Of a stretch of DNA of 64,000 nucleotides, positions 53,187-61,746 are shown in pieces. Origin of the DNA: an uncultured Parabacteroides sp. (GTDB lineage: Bacteria > Bacteroidota > Bacteroidia > Bacteroidales > Tannerellaceae); contig NZ_CABUOD010000006.1 in NCBI RefSeq assembly GCF_902493135.1, positions 1 through 64,000 of the forward strand, written 5' to 3'. Each line of letters begins with the position of its first letter. Within the stretch, counting starts at the first letter, position 1. Below the pieces are notes generated by a model, which saw only the letters and a program-made list of their open reading frames with translations, was not told the origin of the DNA and ran no database searches. The position numbers and the translations under genes were made by a program.

Positions 53187-53480
53187 TCAATAGGTATAAA
53201 CTTCCAAATATTCAGACTCGTACACCTCAAAATTGTAGAGGTTTTCTTCATCGCTGGCAAGGTTTTGCCAGTAGTCGTTCACGAAGGAAAGAATGATTTC
53301 CAGGCAGGCTTTTGTTTTACGCTGGAGCAAGTCAATAGCCCTGTCTTTCCACTGGCCACTTTCAGCAAGTTCTTGTAATTGTTCTTCGCTCATATTCGTA
53401 TTTTTTTTGCCTACACCTTTCTCTATTGCTTTTTCCCATCTGGCGATGTCGAAAAACATTTGTAGGATTTTATCTGTCAT
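53187..53480 (-). CDS. Unknown 97-aa protein
   Basis: Helical throughout (MTDKILQMFFDIARWEKAIE; LQELAESGQWKDRAIDLLQR), acidic aromatic end. Not recognised. Confidence 0.5.
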   Translation of the reverse strand: MTDKILQMFFDIARWEKAIEKGVGKKNTNMSEEQLQELAESGQWKDRAIDLLQRKTKACLEIILSFVNDYWQNLASDEENLYNFEVYESEYLEVYTY

Positions 53481-53506
53481 AATTCAAAATTTGATTATTC
53501 GTGGTA

Positions 53507-54169
53507 TTATTTTTTAGTGAGTTTCTCTTTGAGCGAGTTTGTCAGTTGGTCGCCATATTCATAGCCGTAGAAAAATGTTAGTGACTCGTATTGCTCCAGC
53601 TTTTCCTTGCTTGTGAAATACTCGTACCAAAACGCATTGCACATCTTATGTCTGTTGGTCTGCCGGAGAACGACGTAGTTTTCGCCTAACCATGCAAATC
53701 GACGAAGCACTTTTGTTTCTATGACGTCATAATGGGTTGGAGCTTGCCAATTAAGACGGTTTATATCACTGACATTTGGGGGCATTTTGGCTTCTATCCA
53801 TGTTGAGAACCCCTCTTTGGTTACACCTGGAATTTGCTTTTTGACGGCTGCCCATTCTGAATCATGCGTTTCTTCAAGGGTTGGAAAACTTTCAGGATAG
53901 AGTTCCCGGTCGTTTCCATCTCTGAGTTGTTCGTTCCAGTTCTTATCGCAGACAATAATCTCAACGGCTTTACTGAGGTGGCAGTCCGGTTCGCAGCATC
54001 CATACGGGGCGTCACACAGGGCACTCCAAAGGCGGTCACAGCAACTCATGTCCCGCCCTACATATCGTTTGGGACTACCTTCTTCTGTCTGGACTTTCCA
54101 TACTTCAAGGTAAACACCGTATTCAATATGGTGGAGCCTTACTTTTATCGTTTTCTTGTCTTCTGGCAT
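53507..54169 (-). CDS. Unknown 220-aa protein
   Basis: Contains a Cys-rich stretch (DMSCCDRLWSALCDAPYGCC then EPDCHLS) that could bind metal, and a C-terminal aromatic half (FWYEYFTSKEKLEQYESLTF). It overlaps the upstream gene by 25 bp. Not recognised. Confidence 0.55.
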   Translation of the reverse strand: MPEDKKTIKVRLHHIEYGVYLEVWKVQTEEGSPKRYVGRDMSCCDRLWSALCDAPYGCCEPDCHLSKAVEIIVCDKNWNEQLRDGNDRELYPESFPTLEETHDSEWAAVKKQIPGVTKEGFSTWIEAKMPPNVSDINRLNWQAPTHYDVIETKVLRRFAWLGENYVVLRQTNRHKMCNAFWYEYFTSKEKLEQYESLTFFYGYEYGDQLTNSLKEKLTKK

Positions 54170-54471
54170 GGTGATTCTGTTTTTTGATTGGTAAATACTT
54201 CTTCCTTAATCGAGAGAGCCACCATCCAGACAATGTACATGATAGCTATTTTTCGAGAGGGCAATTCGGGATTATCACAGAGGCTTTTTACGGCATCGAA
54301 CAGTTGTTCATCCGTGACTTCTGCAAGTTGTTTTTGCACATACTTTTTGTCAGCAATTACAGAACAGGCATCGTCTCCGCTTCCGGATTCCGGGACGGAC
54401 TCTATATCACTACGGGTTAATCCGACTTCACGGTGCAGATAATCGAGGTAGTAATAGTTAAGCCTGCTCAT
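54145..54471 (-). CDS. Unknown 108-aa protein
   Basis: MSRLNYYYLDYLHREVGLTR then helical (QLAEVTDEQLFDAVKSLCDN). Coupled by overlaps to both neighbours (14 and 25 bp). Not recognised. Confidence 0.5.
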   Translation of the reverse strand: MSRLNYYYLDYLHREVGLTRSDIESVPESGSGDDACSVIADKKYVQKQLAEVTDEQLFDAVKSLCDNPELPSRKIAIMYIVWMVALSIKEEVFTNQKTESPCQKTRKR

Positions 54472-54871
54472 ATTCTTCGTAATATTTAATTTTCAACTTC
54501 TTGCATATTTCTTTGATACTATATCCACCCGTGGCATCTGTACTGAATAATTCCCCACTTCCAAAATAGCTGATGAAATCGCTCACACGTTGGCACATTG
54601 TTAGCTCTTTCCATTCTTCCCAGCTACTTCCAAGGAAATCCATAAATGATTTAAGGTGTTTTACACCCCAGCTTTTCGTGAAAATTTCGTCGAGCGTTTC
54701 TTCATCTACCCAGCCGTAGCTATATCGTGTACTGCCCGGAGGACATTCACACTGGTAAATACACTGCCAGCTTTTCTGTTTAGGTTTCCACCGCATAAGC
54801 AGACCGTATTCAAAAAGGCTGGTCGCTTTATTGACATCGGTCCCATGAAAGGTCGTATTATGTTTTGCCAT
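54458..54871 (-). CDS. Unknown 137-aa protein
   Basis: MAKHNTTFHGTDVNKATSLF with a Cys/Trp-rich middle (RWKPKQKSWQCIYQCECPPG) and a helical end. First gene of a short run of overlapping genes. Not recognised. Confidence 0.5.
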   Translation of the reverse strand: MAKHNTTFHGTDVNKATSLFEYGLLMRWKPKQKSWQCIYQCECPPGSTRYSYGWVDEETLDEIFTKSWGVKHLKSFMDFLGSSWEEWKELTMCQRVSDFISYFGSGELFSTDATGGYSIKEICKKLKIKYYEEYEQA

Positions 54872-54957
54872 AATCTCAATTTTTATTGTTGTAATTAGAT
54901 TAGTTGATATTAGTTTGCATCGGTTAAACTCAATGCGTTTTTTTTCGTAGGGGCATG

Positions 54958-54987
54958 AAAAAGCCGAGATTCAGGCAGAACCCCGGC
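54958..54987 (-). terminator. Terminator of the 45-aa membrane protein gene
   Basis: On the minus strand GCCGGG pairs with CTCGGC and is followed by five U, about 50 bp after the small gene's stop. Confidence 0.7.
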
Positions 54988-55036
54988 AGAAACAGAAAAG
55001 ACATAAAGCGTTATATATTATATCTTTACTGTGTAG

Positions 55037-55174
55037 TTAGAAGCCGAAACATGGCACTCGTGGGCAGGTAAAAACAAAGTAGGCAGCTACCGCTATACCC
55101 AATAATCCCGTCACAAACACGATGTTTGAAATCTGGTCTTCGTACTTCTTGATAAAACAATAGATTTTTTTCAT
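55037..55174 (-). CDS. Tiny single-pass membrane protein, 45 aa
   Basis: Reading back from ATG 55174 gives a 45-aa protein: a basic start (MKKIYCFIKKYEDQ), one hydrophobic segment (ISNIVFVTGLLGIAVAAYFV) and a short Cys-containing end. It has its own terminator downstream. The clean transmembrane design makes it a credible small gene; function unknown. Confidence 0.65.
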   Translation of the reverse strand: MKKIYCFIKKYEDQISNIVFVTGLLGIAVAAYFVFTCPRVPCFGF

Positions 55175-55217
55175 GGCTTTGTTTTTTTAAGGTTACTTGA
55201 TTTTTGCGGGTTTATTC

Positions 55218-55568
55218 TCAAATCACTGGTTGATAAGTGCCTATCCAGTCAGAGAACGCTTCTGTAAAGCAGTCCACCGGCAATTCATAGATTTTGCAAC
55301 ATTGATTTTTGACCTTACGGCGAACCCCTTCGATTTTTTGTGCGATGTGAGGTGCTTTGGGAGATGCCGGTACATGCCATTTTCCGTAATAAGTAGCGGT
55401 ATATTCACGTTGCATTTCATTGTTTTTATAGCAGCAAACCAGCACTGCCGGGTTTTCACCAGAGAGTTCGCCTGAAGCGATAAGTCCGTTAAGCGTACCT
55501 TTGGCAGCTTTGAAATTTTCGAAGCAGCCCAGACTCATGGTACGGTCTGTACTGAATATTTCTACCAT
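55218..55568 (-). CDS. Unknown 116-aa protein
   Basis: MVEIFSTDRTMSLGCFENFK leads to a beta domain (AVLVCCYKNNEMQREYTATY) and a basic segment (IAQKIEGVRRKVKNQCCKIY). Not recognised. Confidence 0.5.
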   Translation of the reverse strand: MVEIFSTDRTMSLGCFENFKAAKGTLNGLIASGELSGENPAVLVCCYKNNEMQREYTATYYGKWHVPASPKAPHIAQKIEGVRRKVKNQCCKIYELPVDCFTEAFSDWIGTYQPVI

Positions 55569-55607
55569 ATATGTATTATGATTTTGTTTTAGTGTTTATG
55601 TGGGGCA

Positions 55608-55841
55608 TTAACCTCTAATAATAATTATTCTCTTGTCTTCTGGATTTATAAGTCCAAAACTTAATCCATTCCCAATGCGTTTTATGCCGCACAGTCTAAG
55701 TATTCGATCCATACGTTCGATGGGAACCATTCTTTTGTATGAATGATTTGCTACAATTTCAACAACCCTATAACCACAACCTTGTAGGCTTTCAAAGCCC
55801 ATTTCGTACATAAACAGTACTTCTTTCATTTCTTTTCTCAT
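55608..55841 (-). CDS. Unknown 77-aa basic protein
   Basis: MRKEMKEVLFMYEMGFESLQ with a basic body (RMVPIERMDRILRLCGIKRI). An internal ATG is a possible start. Not recognised. Confidence 0.45.
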   Translation of the reverse strand: MRKEMKEVLFMYEMGFESLQGCGYRVVEIVANHSYKRMVPIERMDRILRLCGIKRIGNGLSFGLINPEDKRIIIIRG

Positions 55842-55915
55842 TGCAAATATTTTTATAGAATTTATTTTTTAGGCGATTTTGAAACTACCGTGTATTCCTT
55901 TTACTTCATCTATTC

Positions 55916-56019
55916 TTGTCCTGTCAGGATAACAGCGGAACACAGCTCACCCAGTTAAGTGTGATTTGGAAGCAGCCCTGCTGCACTGTGTTAACCGTGT
56001 TATTTTAGAGGTAGGACGA
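55916..56019 (+). ncRNA. Candidate structured RNA on the plus strand
   Basis: A long interrupted helix closes this segment: TTGTCCT (55916) with AGGACGA (56013), GATAACA (55928) with TGTTATT (55998), CGG (55936) with CCG (55995), AACACAG (55939) with CTGTGTT (55986). Two short hairpins fit in the apical part (TCAC/GTGA and CAGC/GCTG). The pairs include U-G and G-U wobbles possible only on the plus strand, opposite to all neighbouring genes. The 460-bp gap 55842-56299 contains this, the two terminators listed next and no convincing gene. Confidence 0.55.
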
Positions 56020-56167
56020 GCGTCATCACGACGCAAAGAAGTAAAGTTGAAGTTTATTTGAAGTGTGGACTATTCAGGGTACAATCCTGACAAAGTGTAT
56101 ATTAAAGCCCGTGAGAAACCACCGGAAAATGACATATATTACACGTTGCCACATAAGAATGGCATAT

Positions 56168-56210
56168 AAAAAAGTAGCAGATAGCAGGCATATTCCAGCC
56201 CACTACCTGC
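56168..56210 (-). terminator. Minus-strand terminator after the 152-aa gene
   Basis: On the minus strand GCAGGTAGTGGGC pairs with GCCTGCTATCTGC (13 bp, three G-U pairs), followed by TACTTTTTT. Confidence 0.8.
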
Positions 56211-56215
56211 ATACT

Positions 56216-56291
56216 GACCAGCTTGTCTGACCGCTTCCGTGCAGTGGTGCTACGGTTACAGTGACTTGCGGTTGCCTGGTCGCTTTTTTTT
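56216..56291 (+). terminator. Plus-strand terminator-like structure
   Basis: GACCAG/CTGGTC, GACCGC/GCGGTT and CCGT/ACGG nest into one arm ending in GC and eight T on the plus strand. It would end a plus-strand transcript coming from the structured RNA at 55916. Confidence 0.6.
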
Positions 56292-56299
56292 AGTCGCAA

Positions 56300-56758
56300 T
56301 TATCCCCCTATCTGGATGCTGGGAACTCTGGCGGGTGTGAGTAAATTCATGGACTTGTTTGCCACGAAAGTACATTCAAACCCATGCTTTTGCGGCTTTT
56401 TATGTGCGCTCCTTTGTTGCCCTTCCTCAAACATCTTCGATTTATAAGGACGTGAATAATTGGGTATCGGGGCAGGTTTGCGGTCGCGCACCTTTGGCGC
56501 AAACAATTTGTTCCATGTCTGTTTCCAATTCTCCCATGTCAGCGGAGATACTGCCCCGTTGCGAACGTGTAAAACAGTGCCCCGCTTCATGGCAGCCCCG
56601 ATGATTTGCCCCAGAAGTTTTGACGCTTTACGCAGGTATAACACATCCGCACCGTCCGGGGAAATTGTTACGAAATATTGCGTTTCCGCAGGGTTAATTT
56701 CGGGCATAGTTACCCTATACAACCGACAATAATTGTCGAGAATATCTTTAGCTTTCAT
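56300..56758 (-). CDS. Unknown 152-aa basic protein
   Basis: MKAKDILDNYCRLYRVTMPE leads to an alpha/beta part (YFVTISPDGADVLYLRKASK) and a strongly basic, Lys/Gln/His-rich C-terminal third (RSAHKKPQKHGFECTFVANK). Nucleic-acid binding is possible. Not recognised. Confidence 0.55.
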   Translation of the reverse strand: MKAKDILDNYCRLYRVTMPEINPAETQYFVTISPDGADVLYLRKASKLLGQIIGAAMKRGTVLHVRNGAVSPLTWENWKQTWNKLFAPKVRDRKPAPIPNYSRPYKSKMFEEGQQRSAHKKPQKHGFECTFVANKSMNLLTPARVPSIQIGG

Positions 56759-56913
56759 TGCTTTACAGTTTTTTGATTGTGAAAATTTACATCCGAAACC
56801 ACTTCATGTTAGGGCGTACTTCTCCCGTAATTCCGCCGGGGAAAAATTTTTGCGTAACATTTTAATGCAGTATGTACACAAAAAAAGCAAACACAGGTGA
56901 GATGAGTAGGTAT

Positions 56914-56949
56914 AAAAAAGCAGACCGCACCTTTTTGGGTACGGTCTGC
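56914..56949 (-). terminator. Terminator of the 211-aa gene
   Basis: On the minus strand GCAGACCG pairs with CGGTCTGC around a 14-base loop and is followed by TTTTTT. Confidence 0.9.
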
Positions 56950-56969
56950 ATGAGGCAAACGGCTTGTTT

Positions 56970-57605
56970 TTAAACAGCGGGTGCGGCTACCATTGCGGTG
57001 GCGGTAGGGACAAAAGTCGCTCCGGTTGTCGTTTCTTTGCGCTTTGTCGTCACTTTTGTAGGCTGTTTTTCGGTTGTTTCGCTTTGCGTTGCATCCAAAG
57101 TTTCGGCTTTTTTAACAATCATGCGCAGATACTCACATTGCGACAAAATCGCTTTTGAATGCTGATAGATGGCAGCTTTCAAGTTTTCTTTTTTGCACAT
57201 TGTAATAGTGTGATAATCTTTTACTTTTAGTGCTGTTTGGCTGAAAGGTACTTCCGAAACAAGCGCATTTGAAACTTTGCCTTCCGAATTGGTACGGTAA
57301 ATTGTGTTACCGCTTAAAAATTGGTTGAACAACTTTCTTTGCTTGATATTGGTATCTGCAAAGTCCTTTTCTAAATCTCTACAAACAAAATACTCTGCAA
57401 TACAGTATTTTAACAGACTTTGAATGATAGTCAAAGCATCCGTTTTTTCGACTTTGCACACCTCTATATAGCGTACATTTGTAGTCGTTTCACCCGTTTT
57501 TGCGTTGGTTGTTGTACTCTGTTTTGCCAACAAAATAACATTCGGGCTACATACTAAATCGTTAATTGTAACGTCTTTAGATACATTGATAACTAATTGT
57601 TTCAT
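56970..57605 (-). CDS. Unknown 211-aa protein
   Basis: MKQLVINVSKDVTINDLVCS begins an alpha/beta protein (YIEVCKVEKTDALTIIQSLL) with a Thr/Lys/Ala-rich low-complexity tail (TKVTTKRKETTTGATFVPTA). It is a single-gene unit with its own terminator, preceded by 1.2 kb of AT-rich non-coding DNA. Not recognised. Confidence 0.6.
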   Translation of the reverse strand: MKQLVINVSKDVTINDLVCSPNVILLAKQSTTTNAKTGETTTNVRYIEVCKVEKTDALTIIQSLLKYCIAEYFVCRDLEKDFADTNIKQRKLFNQFLSGNTIYRTNSEGKVSNALVSEVPFSQTALKVKDYHTITMCKKENLKAAIYQHSKAILSQCEYLRMIVKKAETLDATQSETTEKQPTKVTTKRKETTTGATFVPTATAMVAAPAV

Positions 57606-58834
57606 TTTCTTAAAATTTTAGATTGTTAATAACTACTTTTTTTATTTCTTCGCAAAAGGGTGTATTTTCCCCTTTGACGTTTTTATACGTTTTTTTTGGA
57701 TTAGCAAAATTTTTCAACTTTGCTAAAAAGAAATTTTGTCAATCGTAAAAACATAGGGACAAAACAGAGCGTATCAGATACAACTCGTATAAGATTATAA
57801 ACCTTATAACGGTGTTTTGTGTGTGTTCACCTTGTTACGGGTGATTAATTTACTGTTTGTCAAAGAGCGTTTTTCGTATCAGCTTTTTTATTCGCTTTTT
57901 TGATACTGTTTTAAGTCCGTTTGTTTTGGGTAGTTGTTTCCCGTTGGACTTGTTTAATGATAATATTGATTTTTCTATTTCCAAACTTTTTCCAAAATAT
58001 TTTTTTTAGGGACGGTCAAAATCCTTTCTAAAATGAATGAGAACACACGCGCACGCGAAGGGATATTTATAAGTCATTGAATATCAATTACTTAAAAGAA
58101 ATATTATTCCCCTTAAATTTTTTTTTAATCGTTTTTATCCGAATAATCAAGTGTAATTAAGTAAAACTGATAGCAATTAATTTAAAATCAATTAGTTACA
58201 ACTAATGTAATAGGGTAAACAGAAAGAAAATATTTTTTTTGGTTACAAATTGAAAGTTGTGAAGGTGATTAAAGAGTAAAAAGGTTTACTTTGTACAAAA
58301 GTAAACCTTATAATTAACTGATAATCAGTATATGTTTCGGATTGAAAGAAGAAAAAAAAGACGAGGGAGGGTATGCTTGCCGGTGCGGATGGCATACGCT
58401 TCCAAAGCCCGAATTTTCAAGTCTCGTTTTGGAAACTGAGCGATTATGTACTGAGAAACTTACTTTTTTTCAGTGAGGAAATTAAGAAGAAACGACTTGA
58501 AAAAATGGTTCTAAAAGGGAAAAGTACCTTATACATGGTGACAGAGATAGGAATATATGTATGGGTTATATAAGGTAAAGTGTTGATGTCGGGAATATTT
58601 TGTCTCGAGGGAATGTATATACTATATTGTAAATAGGAGTAGCTATATTATATATGAAGAATACTGAAACTTGTTAGACGTTGTTTGGATTATACTTATT
58701 TGCTTAGTTTAGTACGAAAATCAATAATGATTAATATAAAATATTGTTTTCACTCTATTGAGGTTGCGGAAATCCATAATTATTATTTCCACAACCTCAT
58801 TATAGGCAGTTTTTTAGAATTTCTATTTGTCTAA
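57606..58834. other. Non-coding AT-rich region, 1.2 kb
   Basis: No gene is supported here. It contains several hairpins: TAGCAAA/TTTGCTA near 57706, AAGTCC/GGACTT near 57911-57954, and a near-perfect 12-bp inverted repeat AAGGTTTACTTT/AAAGTAAACCTT at 58281-58309. CGTATCAG occurs twice near 57763 and 57869. An origin, centromere or promoter region is possible but not shown. Confidence 0.5.
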
Positions 58835-59407
58835 TTAACGATTACTAATGATATAACAATAATCCATGTTCGACCACCATGTACTGTTACAATCAATTCC
58901 AACTATATTATCATTTACATCTATTGAGACTATATTATTAAACGCTGTAGGTACACAATTTCCTTCAAATTCAGCAGGGTTTATTGCGACAAAGAATCCC
59001 TTACATTTTATAATTGCAGTTGCATGTCCTCCTCCGACTCTAATAGCACCAATCAGCGCAATATTACGTCGAAGTTGGAATAATTGTTTTATATACTCGA
59101 AAGCATTTTCATCTATATTATCTACACAATTTAATAAGGTAAGGTAGTCTTTTCCAAGAAAATTAGTATTCAATATAAAGTTTTGGACTTGGGCCGGGGT
59201 TGGAGCTGCAACATCAAGATTATTTAGCTGCAAATCATTTGTCATATAGTTATTAAATTGGTCCTCAATTGGTCTGCCTACAGGAGCAATAATACCAAAA
59301 TTAGCCATTGCCATTTGTAAACATGCGGAGAAACATGAATTTACATAATCTTGCGGTTTAAAATGAAAATTAGGTGCTCTTAAAGCCCAATCATGATCTT
59401 GTGGCAT
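58835..59407 (-). CDS. Papain-like (C39-type) cysteine peptidase-like protein
   Basis: A 190-aa protein. NSCFSACLQMAMANFG near residue 25 looks like the Gln/Cys-containing first helix of C39-like peptidases (Q at NFHFKPQDY before it); VGGGHATAIIKC provides the catalytic His and NPAEFEGN the Asn/Asp. There is no signal peptide. It is an isolated gene behind motif repeats resembling those of the island operators. It may be a peptidase, a toxin or an inactive relative; activity is not shown. Confidence 0.6.
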   Translation of the reverse strand: MPQDHDWALRAPNFHFKPQDYVNSCFSACLQMAMANFGIIAPVGRPIEDQFNNYMTNDLQLNNLDVAAPTPAQVQNFILNTNFLGKDYLTLLNCVDNIDENAFEYIKQLFQLRRNIALIGAIRVGGGHATAIIKCKGFFVAINPAEFEGNCVPTAFNNIVSIDVNDNIVGIDCNSTWWSNMDYCYIISNR

Positions 59408-59518
59408 AATATTAATTGTAATTGTTCCTACTCTGTTTATTATTAGGCTTTTCGGAGACCGCCCTGTGAGTTTGCAAGGGGGAAGGTAAGGAATTAGAGG
59501 GAGAATGGGAAATGAATT

Positions 59519-59549
59519 TTCCGAATGACCGAATGGTCTTCCGAATGGA
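59519..59549 (-). promoter_or_regulatory. Operator-like repeats upstream of the C39-type gene
   Basis: CCGAATG cores at 59521, 59529 and 59541 (TTCCGAATGA and TTCCGAATGG 20 bp apart) resemble the variant site at 15679 in the phased array. They lie 110-140 bp upstream of the gene start. Confidence 0.4.
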
Positions 59550-59583
59550 AAAAAGAGAGAATCCGGTTGGTGTGCCGGATTCT
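59548..59583 (-). terminator. Terminator of the head-morphogenesis operon
   Basis: On the minus strand AGAATCCGG pairs with CCGGATTCT and is followed by CTCTTTTTT, 26 bp after the stop of the 253-aa gene. Confidence 0.9.
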
Positions 59584-59608
59584 GGATGGAAGAAATGAGT
59601 GGGGGTGT

Positions 59609-60370
59609 TTAGGAAATAGCACTGGTAGCATCAGCTTTGTCGATGTCGTCGGGTGGTTCGGGTTCATCGACTTCGACGGAGGGGACGTAACCGGTGGCTT
59701 GCTTGTAGGTTGGTTCGGGGTGGTTGCCGTGGGCGGATTCGTTGTGTTCCGGGGCGTCGGAGTGGTTGGTGAAGGGGGGCATGACGAGGTAACGTTCAAT
59801 CCAGTCTTTGTATTTCCAGGCTGAGGTTTCCCGGAACCAGACTTCATAATCCACCCAGTACGCCTGGAGCATGTTAGTGGTTTGCGGCATGTCGAAGTAG
59901 GTTAAATTACAACGCTCGTTAAGTGCGGGTTCGTGGTTTTTAGCATCCTGAATAGCAACATTCACTCTCTGAAAAACATCGAACGGAATACATTCCTGTT
60001 CCGGGTCGGAGTTATTGAGGTTGTTGAGGATGAAACGTACCCGCATGGTTGCCCGTCCTTCGCCGATGCGCTGCTGCTGGACGAGGTAGCGGACATTGAC
60101 GAAATGGACGAAGATAGCGGGGAACGCTACTTCCATTCCCATGTTGGTGTCCCGGATGATACGAAGGTATTGTCCGTTGTCTATGGCAATGGTTTTGAAG
60201 AACGGGGGCGATAGCGGGTTTTCCGGATCTTCCCGGATAGTGAGTATCGCTCGTTTAACGGCATAGTACATTTCTGCAAAAGGATTCTTTTGCACTGTTT
60301 CGGGAGTCTGGATAGTCGGCTGTTCCGGCGATTCGACTGGCTTTTCGGGTTGTTTCTTATCTTTAATCAT
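59609..60370 (-). CDS. Phage-associated unknown protein, 253 aa
   Basis: The body (KTIAIDNGQYLRIIRDTNMG; VQQQRIGEGRATMRVRFILN; WVDYEVWFRETSAWKYKDWI) is flanked by Pro/Glu-rich and His/Asp-rich low-complexity ends. It overlaps the gpG-like gene by 4 bp and is the last gene of the Mu-like operon, so a structural or tail-completion role is likely; I do not recognise a family. Confidence 0.65.
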   Translation of the reverse strand: MIKDKKQPEKPVESPEQPTIQTPETVQKNPFAEMYYAVKRAILTIREDPENPLSPPFFKTIAIDNGQYLRIIRDTNMGMEVAFPAIFVHFVNVRYLVQQQRIGEGRATMRVRFILNNLNNSDPEQECIPFDVFQRVNVAIQDAKNHEPALNERCNLTYFDMPQTTNMLQAYWVDYEVWFRETSAWKYKDWIERYLVMPPFTNHSDAPEHNESAHGNHPEPTYKQATGYVPSVEVDEPEPPDDIDKADATSAIS

Positions 60371-60936
60371 TTGGGAAATCCATCAAATATTTTTGGCACG
60401 AATAATTTGTTTATAGCATCAAGCAGTTTGGGGCTGTGCCCTATAAATTGTCTATGCACCGGACGTTTGAGCGAGTTTTTACGCACTGTATATAATCCGA
60501 ACTTCGGATCGGTGTTGTGTACGGCTGCGTAGTTCTTGTATTTTCCTTTTTTCTTTCCACGATGCCCATCCATGGTCTGACTTTCTTCTTCCGTCCAGAT
60601 GTCGTAATGGTAGCGTCGGCGGTAGTCCCGTTTTCCGAACGTGCTGTATGCACCGAGTTCGCTTTTTTGTCCTTTGATTTTACTTTTCAATTCTCCACTG
60701 TCAATCAATACCGGATGCGTGAATTTCTTTCCCCACTTGGAAGTACGGGGTGCCCATTTTGTTCCGCTGCCGTAAAAACCACCTTCGGCAAAAGAGGTAC
60801 GAAAACGACTCAGGGCATATTCTCCGGCCAGGGTGACAAAATCCTCGGCATTCTTTGCCAGCAGGCTATGGAATGGACGAACATCTTTGCCACGGGCCCA
60901 TTGGTTACAAAATTCATCCAGTGTTATTGCAGGCAT
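60367..60936 (-). CDS. Phage virion morphogenesis protein (Mu gpG-like)
   Basis: A 189-aa protein of the phage virion-morphogenesis/tail-completion type: ALSRFRTSFAEGGFYGSGTK, WAPRTSKWG and HPVLIDSGELKSKIKG are its usual landmarks ('F...G..W.p....-...iL-dsG-L'). It overlaps the gpF-like gene by 13 bp. It is expected to act in tail or head completion of a Mu-type virion. Confidence 0.75.
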   Translation of the reverse strand: MPAITLDEFCNQWARGKDVRPFHSLLAKNAEDFVTLAGEYALSRFRTSFAEGGFYGSGTKWAPRTSKWGKKFTHPVLIDSGELKSKIKGQKSELGAYSTFGKRDYRRRYHYDIWTEEESQTMDGHRGKKKGKYKNYAAVHNTDPKFGLYTVRKNSLKRPVHRQFIGHSPKLLDAINKLFVPKIFDGFPK

Positions 60937-61742
60937 ACTATTCCGAATTTGTTTTTAATGCGTTGTTTGATTTTCAGAGCTTCTACCGGCAGTGTATGTG
61001 AGAAATACGGGTGAGCCGGTGAGAATATCCGTCCACCCGTTGCCAGACTTTCAGCGAATATCGGGTTTACCTTTCCCTTAAAATCGGGCTTTACCAGAGC
61101 ACCATAAACAGAACCGAAACCATTTGCTGTCAAGAAGCACCGGCAACCCCATTCTATCGGTGGAATGAGTTCGGGCGGAAATTCACTTTTAGGATAGGAT
61201 ACTCCTTCATGCGACAGATGCCAGGGCCTGACCCGTTCGTCAGACTGCGTATTGAATGTAATAATGGTTTCGGCAGAGGTTCCCATCCACCATGCGGCGA
61301 TAGTGGCCGCATGAAGAACCTGACTGTTCTCTGTTTCCGCATAGGTTTCGTTATATTTCCGACAAACTTCTTCGTAAGTTTCCATATCATTCAAATCAAG
61401 TTCGTCGGGCAACTCCCGCATCATAGCTGTTTCCTCGGCTGTGGCGAAATCGACCAGATTGTCGATAGCGGCTATCAGGGTGTCCCGTTCGGATTCTTCC
61501 CTTGCCGTTATATGGTTGTTGCCCCCTTTCAGTATTTCCAAAGCCCGGTCAAAATCTATCCGTAAACCGGAAAGTGCCCGGTCAATCAGGAAAGATGCCC
61601 GGAAGGTAACGATGTCATCGAATACCTCCCAGCGTTCGGCACTGTTCTCGAAGTTATAGACCATGCGGCGGAACGCATCGAGAATCAGCAAATACTCTTC
61701 CCGGCTTTTGTCTTCCTGTTTTATTTCTACTCTTTCTGCCAT
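60924..61742 (-). CDS. Phage minor head protein (Mu gpF / SPP1 gp7-like)
   Basis: A 272-aa protein with the C-terminal signature of the Mu F-like head-morphogenesis family: TQSDERVRPWHLSHEGVSYP, then PPIEWGCRCFLTANGFG. The N-terminal part is helical. In Mu-like phages it works with the portal during capsid assembly. It lies 4 bp downstream of the portal gene. Confidence 0.85.
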   Translation of the reverse strand: MAERVEIKQEDKSREEYLLILDAFRRMVYNFENSAERWEVFDDIVTFRASFLIDRALSGLRIDFDRALEILKGGNNHITAREESERDTLIAAIDNLVDFATAEETAMMRELPDELDLNDMETYEEVCRKYNETYAETENSQVLHAATIAAWWMGTSAETIITFNTQSDERVRPWHLSHEGVSYPKSEFPPELIPPIEWGCRCFLTANGFGSVYGALVKPDFKGKVNPIFAESLATGGRIFSPAHPYFSHTLPVEALKIKQRIKNKFGIVCLQ

Positions 61743-61746
61743 GTAA

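Noticed and set aside
55920..56010. Signal recognition particle RNA, because of the GGAAGCAGC segment
   Set aside because: The symmetric and asymmetric loops around the GGAA tetraloop are absent and the folding differs.
56102..56299. A 65-aa minus-strand open frame
   Set aside because: It is built from the arms of two terminators and has no upstream promoter or family resemblance.
58373..58573. A 66-aa plus-strand open frame in the AT-rich region
   Set aside because: Low complexity, hairpin-rich DNA with no coding bias or recognisable domain.
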